DNA of 64,000 nucleotides from Collybiopsis luxurians FD-317 M1. Lineage: Eukaryota; Basidiomycota; Agaricomycetes; Agaricales; Omphalotaceae. The DNA is taken from NCBI GenBank assembly GCA_000827265.1, contig KN834753.1, positions 526,686-590,685 on the forward strand, given 5' to 3'. Below the pieces are notes generated by a model. That model did no database searches. It was not told where the DNA came from and worked only from the letters and a program-made list of their open reading frames with translations. How positions within the stretch are numbered: position 1 is the stretch's first letter; each line of letters starts with the position of its first letter. The translations under genes and the position numbers were made by a program. Shown one piece after another: positions 1 through 10,675 of the stretch.

Positions 1-1399
1 AAGAGTCAAAGAGAGCCGGCCCCGGAGTGGATCCAGGAAGCCCTGGAAGTAAGTGGCCGCTCCCATACTGCGGTAAATGTTTCCCAAGTTTATGCTTCCC
101 GTTAGGCAAATGACACGTATGCTATCTCCGAGAGGAGAATAGCCCAAGTCTCCGTTGGATCCGCAAAGATACAACAGCACCCCGACCAACATCAGCAATC
201 GCAAAATCACCAGTGTCAGATCTTTTCCAAGTCGTTCCTTTATGGACAGGGCAATGGGGATTTGAGCGGAATTGTACAACAACGTTTTACGAAAGACGAT
301 ATTCGTGGCGCCCGAATCATCAGCCAGGTAGATCGCAAGTTTATTGCGTGTGTATTCGAGAAAGATCTCCACAATGGAGATCTAATGAATTCGTCATCCC
401 AAAAGGATGCCGAAAACTCAACTCTAGTCCTTATCGATCAGGCGAGTTCCTCAAATAACGCTACACGAGGATCGCAGGTCTAATATGGTAGCATGGTATT
501 GACAGCACGCAGCCGACGAGCGCATTCGAGTGGAACAGTTTTTGAAAGAAATTTGCCTCGGCTTCTTGCGCTACGGCTCAGATGAAGAGGAAGAGGTCGA
601 AAGGCGTCATCTGACGCCCCCGGTTCCCGTTCTTCTGACTCGGCTCGAAGCCTCACGATTAGCTGGATCACAGGAGATTCGACGCTCTTTTGAAAGCTGG
701 GGTATTCATTTCACAGGCCTAGCTCAGGTTGAGGCGATGGACTCTACCAGCAATCGCTTAGACAAGGAAAGTAGCGGATATGTCCAAGTATCTGTGGAGC
801 GCGTTCCGGAAGTTGTGGCAGATAAGGTGTGGAACTAGGGCCTCCAAGCTTCTCGACCGTTGACCAATTCATTTGTTCCTGCCTTTTCCAGCTGACAATG
901 GGAAACGAACTGCGGGATCTGGTTAAAGGGTATCTTGCGCAACTTGAGACGGATATGCCTGACGTGACTCAGACCTCCGGGCTTAATGTAGACTCTAGCG
1001 ATTGGTTGAAAGCTTTGCGCTGGTGTCCCCGAGAACTCCTCGACTTGGTTAACTCGAAAGCTTGTAGAGGTAGGTACAGTTTCTGATATCGAGTAAGGCC
1101 ATTTCGATGTTGATGTCGAGGCCGCATCCTAGGTGCTATAATGTTCAACGATCCTTTGACCAATGAGCAGTGCTCTCGGCTGGTGTACCAGCTTTCTGAA
1201 ACGATATTTCCATTCCAGTGCGCGCATGGAAGGTTCGTTGCAAAATTCTTGCCTCCGCCGGGATCTGCTGATTCAATTGGGTATCAGACCCTCCTTGGTA
1301 CCCCTCGCCAACTTGGGAAAACTCTCCGGGAATAGTAGGAGTCTCTGTCGACGCTCTGTTACCTGGTCTGCGCTAGAAGAGCAGAGTCTGTTCAAATAA
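1..1399 (+). CDS. MLH3: DNA mismatch repair protein MLH3, C-terminal part (5' end outside window)
   Basis: C-terminal domain of the MutL homologue that pairs with MLH1 and nicks DNA in meiotic crossover formation and mismatch repair (family knowledge). Exons read as <1-48, 106-441, 506-826, 892-1069, 1133-1232 and 1288-1399, all phases consistent, giving 364 visible residues. The metal-binding endonuclease motif DQHA(x)2E(x)4E is intact as DQHAADERIRVE. The later motifs ACRGAIMFND and CAHGRPSLVPL, typical of the MLH3/PMS2 C-terminus, are also present. The intron inside the endonuclease motif (442-505) starts with GC instead of GT. The start codon and ATPase domain lie left of the window. Confidence 0.9.
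442..505 (+). other. GC-AG intron inside the MLH3 endonuclease motif
   Basis: The exon ends in CAG and the intron begins GCGAGT. It closes at TTGACAG, directly before the codons for HAADERIRVE. Splicing here is the only way to join LVLIDQ to HAADERIR in frame and recreate the conserved DQHA motif. No nearby GT donor does this. Confidence 0.85.
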
Positions 1400-1405
1400 G
1401 GCAAT

Positions 1406-1864
1406 TTATTGTTTGTTCATGTCACAGTACACCGTTACATCTGTGCGACTATTGTCTATCCTGAAGTTTGTATCGAAAAGCAAAACTGTATTTTTATCTG
1501 TAAGTTTTATGCCAAAGTTGTCGGGGATGGGGATCTTTCTAGTCTTTGTGGCTACGCTTCTGGGATTCCCTTTTGGATTACGCAGGTAGGATTCAGCAAG
1601 TAAGAATCCTGTCTTCCATAGGTGAGTTAGTACCAGTCTTTTTTTTCCGCAAGGACCATAGCTCAATACCTTTGAAGCTGTTGCCCGTTGTAGATGCTTT
1701 AAGGAAGTAAGTTCCCAAGAATGCGAAGCGGGGAGGGCACTATTGCAGATTTTTGCTCGTTGACCATTCCCAAGAAGATTCGAGGCATCGATTACCTCGG
1801 TCTTTGAGTCCACTTTGCGGCCCTTGCGACGCTTCGCAGGATGGCGTCGGTAGTCCGACGGCAT
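1406..1864 (-). CDS. Possible small basic protein, unrecognised
   Basis: An ATG at 1864 opens a 152-codon frame whose first 30 residues are strongly basic (a KRRKGRK stretch). GT and AG signals inside could split it into short exons, and a second frame upstream (to 2079) could belong to the same gene. It would be tail-to-tail with MLH3. I do not recognise the product. It may equally be a chance frame, because no conserved motif is visible. Confidence 0.25.
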   Translation of the reverse strand: MPSDYRRHPAKRRKGRKVDSKTEVIDASNLLGNGQRAKICNSALPASHSWELTSLKHLQRATASKVLSYGPCGKKRLVLTHLWKTGFLLAESYLRNPKGNPRSVATKTRKIPIPDNFGIKLTDKNTVLLFDTNFRIDNSRTDVTVYCDMNKQ

Positions 1865-2496
1865 CTTATATCTTTTTCATTGCCGTGACGCGATGCAGCA
1901 GTCAATTCTATATTCATTCCCCGAACCAGACCATAACTGCTCAGCTGGCCCCCAACCGTTGGTGCTATCCGGTCTCGGACATCGCCTACAAGGCCCCGTG
2001 GACTTGAACTCGTTAATCTAGCAGTGTACTTGACGACCGTAGAAATACGGGAATTTCCCAGACGCATTCTAGAGTGCACTATATTCTACGATGCTCCACT
2101 TCAATCACTGTCCTCGATCAACCTTCTTTTACGGATCAGAGCGACGTGTATGTAGATTGATGGGCTGGGAGTCCGCGAGCTCAATAATAATGAACTTTGA
2201 CACGATGATAGATATGATGAGTGGGCCGTCATCCATTGGGGCCCTGGAGCATGGGAGCGACCCGGTTGTATTGCATGGCCCTGCACCGACAAAAATCCGT
2301 CGGTCTGTAAGACGTTGGTTGGAAGGAGTATCGAGATTGATGAATGATATTTGCTACTTAAGATGAGAGGACGGGGTGATAGATGTCTGTCGGTCCATCG
2401 TCGTAAACGGTAAAGGTTCCGTTTTTGGTTCCGTCAGACGCGCTTAACGAACGGCAAGCGCTAAAACTTGAGGCGGTGTGGGAAAAAGATGGCGCG
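1865..2496. other. Intergenic, no supported gene
   Basis: Short open frames on both strands (for example 2091-2366) show no recognisable motif, no convincing splice pattern and no good start context. The right end leads into the promoter of the SBDS-domain gene. Confidence 0.5.
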
Positions 2497-2516
2497 TGAC
2501 GTAGGGCCAGACGTCA
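2497..2516. promoter_or_regulatory. Inverted CRE-like half-sites upstream of the SBDS-domain gene
   Basis: TGACGT and, nine bases later, ACGTCA face each other about 13 bp upstream of a TATA box. Such elements are typical bZIP (CREB/ATF) targets. Function here is inferred only. Confidence 0.4.
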
Positions 2517-2528
2517 TTGATCTGACAG

Positions 2529-2535
2529 TATAAAG
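2529..2535 (+). promoter_or_regulatory. TATA box of the SBDS-domain gene
   Basis: TATAAAG lies 85 bp upstream of the ATG at 2620 and is followed by a pyrimidine-rich stretch (CTCTCTCTC) where transcription could start. Confidence 0.6.
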
Positions 2536-2619
2536 CCGGCCTCTGCCCGCAACTCTCTCTCAGAAACCAACCAACCAACTACACTTGTGCAACTTGAAAG
2601 CTTCATCCAATCTCTTATC

Positions 2620-3230
2620 ATGCCTCATGAACTCACAAAAGTTATCTACAAGCGTGACGCTGCTCCCAGTCAAAAGTCTGAAGAGTTCATCGTCTTTGTC
2701 AACCCCTCAGAGGTATGCTTTGCTTTGCCACATCGCACTCGCGATTGTGCTGATCATTCGTCTTGTAGTATAAGAAATGGAGCGAAGGAGGTATGTTACA
2801 TCTTATTTCTCTTCGATTTCATTCTGATCGTCTTATCTCTCACTTTTAGACACGTAAATATGCATCGTTCAGCTGTGAACCATCTCAAGACTGATTTTGT
2901 TCTTTATTAAGATCTATACCATTAACTGAAGTCGTGGACTGTGAGTTGGATCATACTTCTCCATTCCAAGCTACTGCTGATGATTATGATTAACTAGCCT
3001 TCCAAGTATTCCACAGTGACCAGGGGAACCAGGGTATTCTGGGCAAACCGTCGAAATCGCAGTTGGAAAACGAATTCGGCACTAGCAAAGATGTCGACGT
3101 AGTGGAAATAATCCTGAAGAAGGGAAGGGATCAGCCAGGCGATGGTATCACTTCACATACTTTTGTCACAAATGCTGCAAGGGGTAGTGGGGTTATTGAC
3201 AACAAAGGCAAGGGTTTGACGGGTATATGA
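2620..3230 (+). CDS. SBDS N-terminal domain protein (Rtc3/YHR087W-like)
   Basis: A 126-residue protein made only of the SBDS N-terminal (FYSH) fold, like yeast Rtc3, a small stress-linked protein related to the ribosome maturation factor Sdo1. Exons: 2620-2712, 2769-2790, 2850-2853, 2912-2940 and 2998-3230. The third exon is only four bases (ACAC), but it is needed to read KKWSEGDTSIPLTEVVDSF without a stop. Family features visible: EEFIVFVNPSEYKKW, EVVDSFQVFHS, and SKSQLENEFGT before the EIILKKG helix. A TATA box and paired CRE-like sites precede it. The function is family-based. Yeast Rtc3 is not a full SBDS and lacks its C-terminal domains, as does this one. Confidence 0.85.
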
Positions 3231-3593
3231 TGCTGGGAAAGGGTGCTGTGAAAGAAGTCAATATAACTGTGTATCATTATTCGCATCTCGTGCTGCATCA
3301 CCTACATGAAATATAAGCTTATACCTCACGCTGATACGGTGTTGGAAACTTGGTGTCAACACGACCCAGTGATGCTCACATATTCCCCTTCTGTCATCCC
3401 TTACATGCCACACAAAATAACCGTAAAACCCGTGTACTGTATTCGAACAACAATTTTCCCTTATACAACATACAACAACAGTAGAGTACAATTATCCCGG
3501 CGCAACTTTTATATTCATTCACTACATCGTGCCAATAGTGTCGGGATCAAGAAATGAAAGCTCAGCGCGGGATAGACGCGATTTTGGGCACGT
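3231..3593. other. Intergenic between convergent genes
   Basis: Holds the 3' ends of the SBDS-domain gene (+) and the hydrophobin gene (-). Nothing else was recognised. Confidence 0.5.
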
Positions 3594-4054
3594 CTAGAGC
3601 TGGACGGGCACGCAACCGATGGAGATGAGACCTATGAACGAGTTACGAGTCAGTCACGTTAAACGACACAGGCGCAAAAGCGGCCAGGGCCATGTGAAGA
3701 AATCTTACTGCTAGAGTTGTCTTCGCAGCAAACAGCTTGTGCAGAGCTGTAAAATCTCGAGGTCAGAGTGGCTCCAAAGCTCGCACAAGAATGTACTTAC
3801 CAGCCATTAGATCCTACACCGATAACGGTGATGGGACTGCAGTCAAGTCCGACGAGGACGTCAAGGTCCTGAAGGACAATGCCCAACAGGCCCAAGAGAA
3901 GACCGACGCCGGAACTGCTGGCAGACTGCACACTGTTGCAGCACTGGATAGGACCAGTGGTGCAGCTTGAAGCTGGTTCACCACCGCGAGGAGTGGGAGT
4001 GGCGACCGCAAGGCTAGCGAGGGCAGCGGTGACAAAGGCGAGCTTGAACTGCAT
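3594..4054 (-). CDS. Class I-type hydrophobin
   Basis: A small secreted amphipathic protein that self-assembles at air-water interfaces and coats aerial hyphae and spores (family knowledge). Exons in coding order: 4054-3801, 3746-3709, 3631-3594; 109 residues. A signal peptide of about 18 residues ([18 protein letters not shown]) leads into eight cysteines at 31, 38, 39, 72, 85, 91, 92 and 104, the C-CC-C-C-CC-C hydrophobin pattern. The fifth cysteine codon is created only by splicing at 3801/3746. The C-terminus CVPVQL is typical of basidiomycete class I members. The 32-residue spacer between the third and fourth cysteines is rich in Leu, Gly and Ser. TATA box at 4124-4131. Confidence 0.95.
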
Positions 4055-4123
4055 GATAGTAGGGCTAGTTGGAGAGCTTGAAAGTGGGTTTCCAAGTGAA
4101 GATTTGAGGAGCACTAAACCTGG

Positions 4124-4131
4124 CTTTTATA
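4124..4131 (-). promoter_or_regulatory. TATA box of the hydrophobin gene
   Basis: TATAAAAG on the minus strand, 70 bp upstream of the hydrophobin ATG. Confidence 0.65.
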
Positions 4132-5647
4132 CAGAATCTCTGCCGATTTTCAGGCTGGACGGGACTCGAAGATGCAAATACCCGGACCAATCGTTTTGGA
4201 AGTTGCAATGTGTCTGTCTAAGCGAAATTTCTGGAAGTAAGTACAATACCTACTAGCTGCTCTTCCATTCAAAAACGCCGTGATACAGGGGCATCAAACG
4301 GAGGTTCTAGCGTACGTTTATGACACGAACATAACGGTTCCGTATGCTTCAGATCTGAGACATCCAATAACATATCTGCCGAGACAGTTGTCAAGCAGAA
4401 AAGGAAACACATTCTTTCAAGCAGCACCTTTACTTACAGGTCCTCGAGGCTCGACCATGCCTTGGGATGTTTTTTTTTTAAAAACCGAGGCGATGAAGTT
4501 ATAATTGGGTGCTTCTGTAAACTTAATATGTTAGAGGCTATGGTCGAGAACAGTCGAGGTGAGTCCAAATGAAGATTGATTTTTCGAAAGAAGACGGAGT
4601 ACCGCATACCTCCAACACCAATCTGTCAAATCAGTAATGACATTCTCCTGGTTGAGGACATTTCAATAAAGTCTATTCGAATAGATTTACCAGTCTGAAG
4701 AGCCAATCGCAGTCAGTGACTCAAAACTCGATGTAAGTGGCGGCTCAGATTTAACCAATGGCTTACGAGAAATCATTAATGTTAAAAAAAGGAAACACCG
4801 TTCAAACCATCGGACTCGTTTACACCCGCCTTGGCATTAATTACGGACATGACTTGCATGAGAGAAATTTCAAGAATAACTGGGCGGCACTACACATAGT
4901 TGGGTGAGTCTGAAAGCAATGCGGGGGCGGTGAGAACGGAGTCTCGCCAAGTTGCGTCGGTGTAATTGGAATTCTCGTTCAATCAGCGGCTCTAGCGCAA
5001 AAAGAGGTATATTGAGGGTAAACGTTTGTCGGAACGTAGTCTCGCTCCTGTACGGCGTTGACAGTCGTCAAAGGAAGCACAATTAGACGTCCGAGGCTTC
5101 CGCAAAGAAGGTAAGGATAGGTACGACAGAATGAGTCTTCCAAGGTCATGCGGTCGGTTACAATAGGTTAGAGCATTTACCGGAGACCTCAAGGCAATCC
5201 ATGGCGATTTGTTGCGAGCCTCCACGGCTGGATGGAGATCGAGGCCTATGTATCCAGTGATTGTAGTGATTGACAGAAATCGCAGCGAGAATGGAATATC
5301 CGTTTGCGTCACAAATCACTGAAGCTGTTGAGATGCACTTGAACTAATCAGTATCCGAAGCATACAAGGATCATTAGGTGAAGACGATCGACGAACCTCT
5401 GATTGTGAAGCACTGGATGTGCTTCCGCCGGCGGCTTCAGCCTAGAGAGGCTACCCAAATGAGGAGCTTGATTTTGGACTTGGGTTATCCAAAGATTAGA
5501 AAATCTTCGAAAAAAGCGGATCTGAATGACTCGGAAGTTGTGCTTTTTGACTTTTGACTGACATGACGTGGACACGCCGATGGGAACTACCAAACTGTTC
5601 ACCACAGTCCGCATCAAGATATCAAGTAAATTAGGGTACATATCCTA
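4132..5647. other. Intergenic stretch, no supported gene
   Basis: About 1.5 kb with only short frames (4280-4504 on plus; 4992-5312 and 5348-5641 on minus). None shows a family motif or clear exon chain. It contains a T10A5 run near 4470. The hydrophobin promoter occupies the left end. Confidence 0.45.
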
Positions 5648-7579
5648 TTACTGACCAGCAGTGTCTACCCACTCCTTACTTCCCATCTGAACCAGACGCG
5701 AGCAAGCTCTAGCAAAAGCAAATATCTCCTCTTCCCCAGAAAAGATGGAACTCTTGCCGACAATTTCTTGTGAAATACCCTGGAAGGCCAGATGATGAGA
5801 CAACTGCATTCAGGAACAGAGCAAGATGAAGCGAACAAGGTCATCCATGATACCACGCATGTGGTCAGACATAGGTTTTCCTGGGTCCACGTCTTCATCT
5901 GAGAAAACTTGGAAAACAGGGACTTCGGAAGTAACAAAAAGCTTCGTCTGTTGTCGGACGATTGAGCCGAACATGTTATGAGAGCCAGTAAGACTTTACG
6001 AACCTTGCTTTCATAACAAGCATCAATGAACGTGATGAACCTCCGCGCCTGAAATCAATTAATAAGTTGGTCATTCTATTTCAACACTGATTGATTGAAC
6101 AGATTAACCTTATCTTTACTGTCCAATCCCATCTTCGGGACATCTAGAACAAACAGTGTTCCAAAAGTTTTTGTGATTTCAAGGTAGTCTGCCGCGCTTA
6201 GGGGTTTTCCGCACAGTTCATCGAATCGAAACTTGGCAACCTTGCTGGTGCTTTCTGGAATGTTCAGCTTCCGTCCCCAGATAGTCAACTGACGACCCTT
6301 AATTGGGGGATCCTTCTCGTCGTAGTGTGTCAAAGATTTGAAGATTTTCTCTATTTCTAGTGTGTTCGATGGCGTTAAGGGGTCATAGTAAACTTTAGAT
6401 AGAGCCCTGGGGACGCGCCGATAATCTGAAGTAAAAATTAACAGCAATCACACGTGGCGGTACACAGAACTCACCGGTTCCCGAATCGAGGTCAGTGACT
6501 TCAAATCTCTCCTTCAGGAGCTCGATCGCAGGAATGAAGCTTGACCTCTGTATCCCGTTCTTGTAGAGATCATCTGGATGTCGACTTGACCAGTTTTCAG
6601 CGGACCAGTCAATCAACCCTCAAAACGTACGTACTTGGATGTCATGACAGCTACGACACCATAGTTTAGCAAACTCTCCAGCAGTCTTCTCAAAATCATT
6701 GCATCTGCAATGTCAGTGACCTATGACATAAGAGAATCAGTAGTCTAAATCCGCCAACCTGCGGATTGTGTAAGAAGTCCGCACCTGAAATTCATCAAAG
6801 CAAAGCACATACGCTTCCCTCGCAAGATCCCTGGCCACCGGTATTATTGGATCCCCACCTTTGTATCCCATCGCAATCTTGGCAGCATGCAACCTCTTGT
6901 GAACATCAAGCATGAATGCATGGAAATGAACGCGGCGTTTGCGATGAATATGCGGAGGTAGAGTGGAATAGAAAAGATCCATTAGCATGGTCTTGCCCGT
7001 GCCGACATCTCCAAATAGATATAGGCCTTTGGGAACATTGTCTGGAGGGCCAGTCGAAGTTGTGTCACTTCGAGAGAATATACGGGAAAGCTGAAGAATC
7101 TTTAATGAAACTTCATTTTTGAAGGCAAAACGCTCACCAATGAGTTTGAAGAGTTGTCTTCTGGTACCGGCGGAGGAGTGTAATCCAATAGTCTATCATG
7201 AAGATCCTGCAATTTCTGTATTATGCGAGTTTGATGTTCATCTCCTCTTAATGCCCCGTCCTCTAACAGTTTGTGATATTGTACCAAAGGGGTCCTATGT
7301 TCTGATATTCATTCATTAGTCAGAAAGAAGTCGTTTTGCGTGGAAATTTCAGCACATACCAGTAGATCTAGCTGCAGATATCGAATTTCCAGGTGTATAT
7401 TGAGCTCCGCTGAGAATAGAATGATTTGTAGTTGCCGAGACGGTGGCTGAAGATAGAGACGAGTTGTAAACTTTTCCAGCTGGGGCAAAAATAATTGCTG
7501 GGCGTTTGCGACAAGCGGATATTATGACTCGCGAGCGAGACACAGCCGGGATAGAAGAGCGAGCAGCATAGGCATTCAT
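5648..7579 (-). CDS. AFG1: AFG1/LACE1 family mitochondrial AAA-type ATPase
   Basis: P-loop ATPase of the AFG1 (human AFG1L/LACE1, bacterial ZapE) family, involved in turnover of mitochondrial respiratory-chain subunits. Nine exons in coding order: 7579-7360, 7301-7138, 7090-6785, 6720-6635, 6584-6475, 6425-6109, 6048-6004, 5941-5837, 5779-5648; 494 residues, all phases agree. The N-terminus is rich in Arg and Ser and poor in acids, fitting a mitochondrial presequence. Walker A reads [10 protein letters not shown] and Walker B reads [11 protein letters not shown]. The family blocks [25 protein letters not shown] and [22 protein letters not shown] are all present. The start is the first ATG in frame; an upstream GTG was ignored. 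Confidence 0.95.
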
Positions 7580-8346
7580 GAATGAGGGTAGTAGTTGGGG
7601 TATACGCAGCTCAGGTCGACTGCTAGCTGGAAACGGTGAAGCGCTGGAATCAGATGTCACGTGCACAAACCTCGGGTATATTTCGGCCCGAGCCTTTCGG
7701 TTTCCTAAAATGGTTCAAATCCGACGCTTTGACATCTTCCAGACTCTCTCCTCACACTCGCAGAGCCCTTATTGCCTACCACGGTCTTTCCAAGAACCAC
7801 CGGACATCAAAGTCTCAATTTTTGCAGTAGGGAATATAGCAAGTCTTTGTAAATTCCCGGATCCTACTGTCCGTTCGGAGTCGGGCACAACTTGTGTTTC
7901 GCTGTACTGGATCCAGTATCTCCTTTGATAAAGTTGAGAAAGTACTTTACATTTACTATCAGATACGGGTCTCTCCTCCCGTCTTGGTACGTCAATGTCC
8001 CCACCAAACTCCAATATCTCTCTCAAAGCTCCAAATCGTTACCTTAACTTTGTGTTGGTCGGACACGCACCGGATCGGGTGGTAGGCTATCGAAGTTGAA
8101 CATCCTTATGAACTCGGATGCCTGAGTTGGATCCGGAGTCTGGTCATAGTTGATGATAAACCCGCTGATTCGCTGATGAATCCTGCTGCCGACAGTCACG
8201 GTTAACTCCTGGAATTACAAACATCCGGTTCCATGTTCCATGTAATTCTTTGGTGTCTGGATTATCGATGTATGATGTGTAACACACACGGAAGGTCTCG
8301 GAAGCTTCGAATAGTGTTCCTTGGCACCGGAAAGCGTATCGCTGGA
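7580..8346. other. Intergenic between divergent AFG1 and DUF2156 genes
   Basis: No gene recognised. Frames at 7578-7928 and 7769-8026 lack motifs. The right end carries the bZIP cluster listed separately. Confidence 0.45.
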
Positions 8347-8375
8347 TGAGTCATGACGTCAACTTTACTGACTCA
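8347..8375. promoter_or_regulatory. Cluster of three bZIP sites
   Basis: TGAGTCA (8347-8353), TGACGTCA (8354-8361) and TGACTCA (8369-8375) sit within 29 bp, 38 bp upstream of the TATA box of the DUF2156 gene. TGAGTCA/TGACTCA is the consensus of Gcn4/Cpc1 and AP-1 factors, and TGACGTCA is the CRE. Site identity is seen; regulation by amino-acid starvation is inferred. Confidence 0.6.
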
Positions 8376-8412
8376 ACGCTCAAGTCGGACGCAGCCTAGC
8401 TTAGGCTGGCGC

Positions 8413-8420
8413 TATAAAAG
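8413..8420 (+). promoter_or_regulatory. TATA box of the DUF2156 gene
   Basis: TATAAAAG, 63 bp upstream of the ATG at 8483, which itself has the good context ACCATGG. Confidence 0.65.
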
Positions 8421-8482
8421 CTCGAGATGAAACTGGCCTCTCTGGAGTATAGTCTTCTTTTTATCCCATCTTGTTTTACACC

Positions 8483-9777
8483 ATGGTTACTACACCAACC
8501 GAAATGCATGACCCTATCTTCGTGGAGAACTTGCCAGATTCATTCGATGGAGACTTAATAGACGAGGCGCACCTCTACGAAGACGAGAATGAAGATATCT
8601 CGTCCTCTGGCTCCGGCTCCGATTCCGATGGTCTTCCTCTCTCCGCCTCCAATACTGACCTCACATATTCTGGCTTTGATAAATCATCCATATCTTCTCT
8701 GGTCGCGACCCACGGCTCCTCTTCCGCTACTGCCTGGCTCGAGTTCGATCGTTATCGCATCTGGCAAGCTAAGCGCGGCCAGATCAAAGAGAGTTCATTT
8801 CCGCCCGTGCAAGGGTATATGCAGCGGAAAAAGTACGTGTTCGCATGGGGAGATCCTCTGGTATCCTCTCCCGCAGCTCTCAAACCTACGGCGGAGGCGT
8901 TCATCGCATGGGCAAAGTCACAGAAGCTCCGTCCTATTTGGTGTTGCGTAGACCACGAAATGGAAAAAGTCCTCGCCTCGCTGGGTTGGAGCGGCGTAAT
9001 GTGTATACATGAAGAGGTCCTACATCCAGATCATGTCCTGGAACTTACCAGCGACAAAGTTCGGGGACATGAGGGTGCTGGATTGGTCAAAGACCTGAAA
9101 AAAAATCTGAGAAGAGCGGAAAAGGCGGGGGTTGTTGTTGAGGAAATCACCAAAAAATGGAAAGCAGAAGATAGGAAACAAGTTGAAGATGGAATGTTGG
9201 AGTGGAGACGGAGTAAAGGGTTGAAAGGTGTTCAACTCGCATCAGTAAGTCGGTTACATGAGCCTGCGTATTCTATCTGGAGATATTTATTTTCTGCTTT
9301 GTTTTGCAGACCACGGGTTTACCCTGGATTGACGAAGAGCATAGGCGGTATTGGGTTGCTCGATGGGAGGGCCATATCGTCGGTGTCCTCATACTGACTC
9401 CCATCCATGGACCGCACGCCTATCTCATAAAAAATGCCGTCTCTTTCCCCTCCGCCCCAAGAGGAACGTCCGAACATCTAATTCACACCGCACTCCAATA
9501 CATTCAAGCCGACGAGAAGCGACTTGGTTTTCCTATAATAATTACTTTTGGTATCACCGCATCGGACCATATTACCCCCGTCGATAACCTCAAGGGCTGG
9601 AAGATCACCTCGTTATCTAAGGTCTACGAGAAAGTTGCCAAGGGTGCTGGACTCTTGAAGAGGGGGGAGTTTCGGGGAAAGTTTGATAGCGAGAGGGAAG
9701 AAATGTATGTGTGCTATCCAGAGGATGGCCTGGGGCTCGAAGGCATTCGAAGCTTACTGAAGGTTCTTCAAAAGTAG
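8483..9777 (+). CDS. DUF2156 (LPG synthase C-terminal) domain protein, possible aminoacyl-tRNA-dependent lipid/sterol transferase
   Basis: Exons 8483-9244 and 9310-9777; 409 residues. After an acidic, serine-rich N-terminus (about residues 1-70) comes a double-GNAT-like DUF2156 fold. Visible blocks are YVFAWGDPL, then a KDLKKNLRRAEKAGVVVEEI segment and a C-terminal half with IDEEHRRYWVARWEG. In bacteria this domain moves amino acids from aminoacyl-tRNA to phosphatidylglycerol. In fungi, free-standing or synthetase-fused versions make ergosteryl-aspartate or ergosteryl-glycine. No transmembrane segments are seen, so it resembles the soluble fungal type. The substrate cannot be read from sequence. 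TATA box and bZIP sites lie upstream. Confidence 0.75.
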
Positions 9778-10544
9778 CATGCGTTTTGAGAGGGAAAGAC
9801 TAACTTATTCATTGTAATGTGTAAAACTGTATCTATGATCAACTTAACTACTCTACGAATTCTTTGTAGTAATAACGTACTTTTCAAAGTATAATACTTT
9901 TGCATAATCTCTTGCACTGAATCATTTGCACATCAAGTAGATGATCCGAGGAATGTATACTTGACTTTTCGGCCAGAATGTTGATACAGTGCAGCAAAGA
10001 TCCCACAACCGTAAAACAAGGAGCTCATACAGACCCTCAGAAGTATGAAACTACTCCGATTTACTCCAAGCAAAAAATCGAAGAGTGTGACGTCGGGGTC
10101 CCTGCTTCAGGTCTTAGGCTGGACCCTACATCAGAAGGGTTCAAGACCGCGGCAGTCCCATAAACTTCACACTTAGTACTTCCGTAAAGCGAAAGCCAGT
10201 TTGCAAGCTGCAAGTTTTGGATGGCTTCGGTGACACGCCCGTCAGTGAGGTACAGTGAGGTGCTCAGAGCTCTACTTGGAGATGTGTCCATTGTGCACTT
10301 GCGTATTTGTGTGCTTTTTTTGTCTGTCTTCAAAAAAGGTTCTTCAGACTGACTCGTAGTCTTAAATGCAGCCTCACGATTCACACTACGTACCCCACAA
10401 TAAACTCATACTCTGTCAACCGCTCTGGAACGTGTCGTTTAAACTTCCAGCAGCTCGTACATCGAGGCCCACTTAGGTACCTGTTGTACCTAGCCTGTTT
10501 TGGTAGAGGACCCCTCCTCTTCAAAGAGAGTAAGTATAGTTTAC
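9778..10544. other. Intergenic, no supported gene
   Basis: Contains the 3' end of the DUF2156 gene and the promoter of the transporter gene. Short frames on both strands have no recognisable motif. Confidence 0.45.
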
Positions 10545-10550
10545 TATAAA
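10545..10550 (+). promoter_or_regulatory. Possible TATA box of the transporter gene
   Basis: TATAAA 126 bp upstream of the ATG at 10676. Distance and sequence fit, but there is no further support. Confidence 0.35.
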
Positions 10551-10675
10551 GATCATCAACGTCCCTATGGTACAGCAGGTTCGCTTCCCCGCCGCGCGTC
10601 CTCTGTTCAGACAATTCGTTCTTGTTCTCCCCGGACAGCTTCTTACTACACGACCACTGATACTTCTGGAACGTC

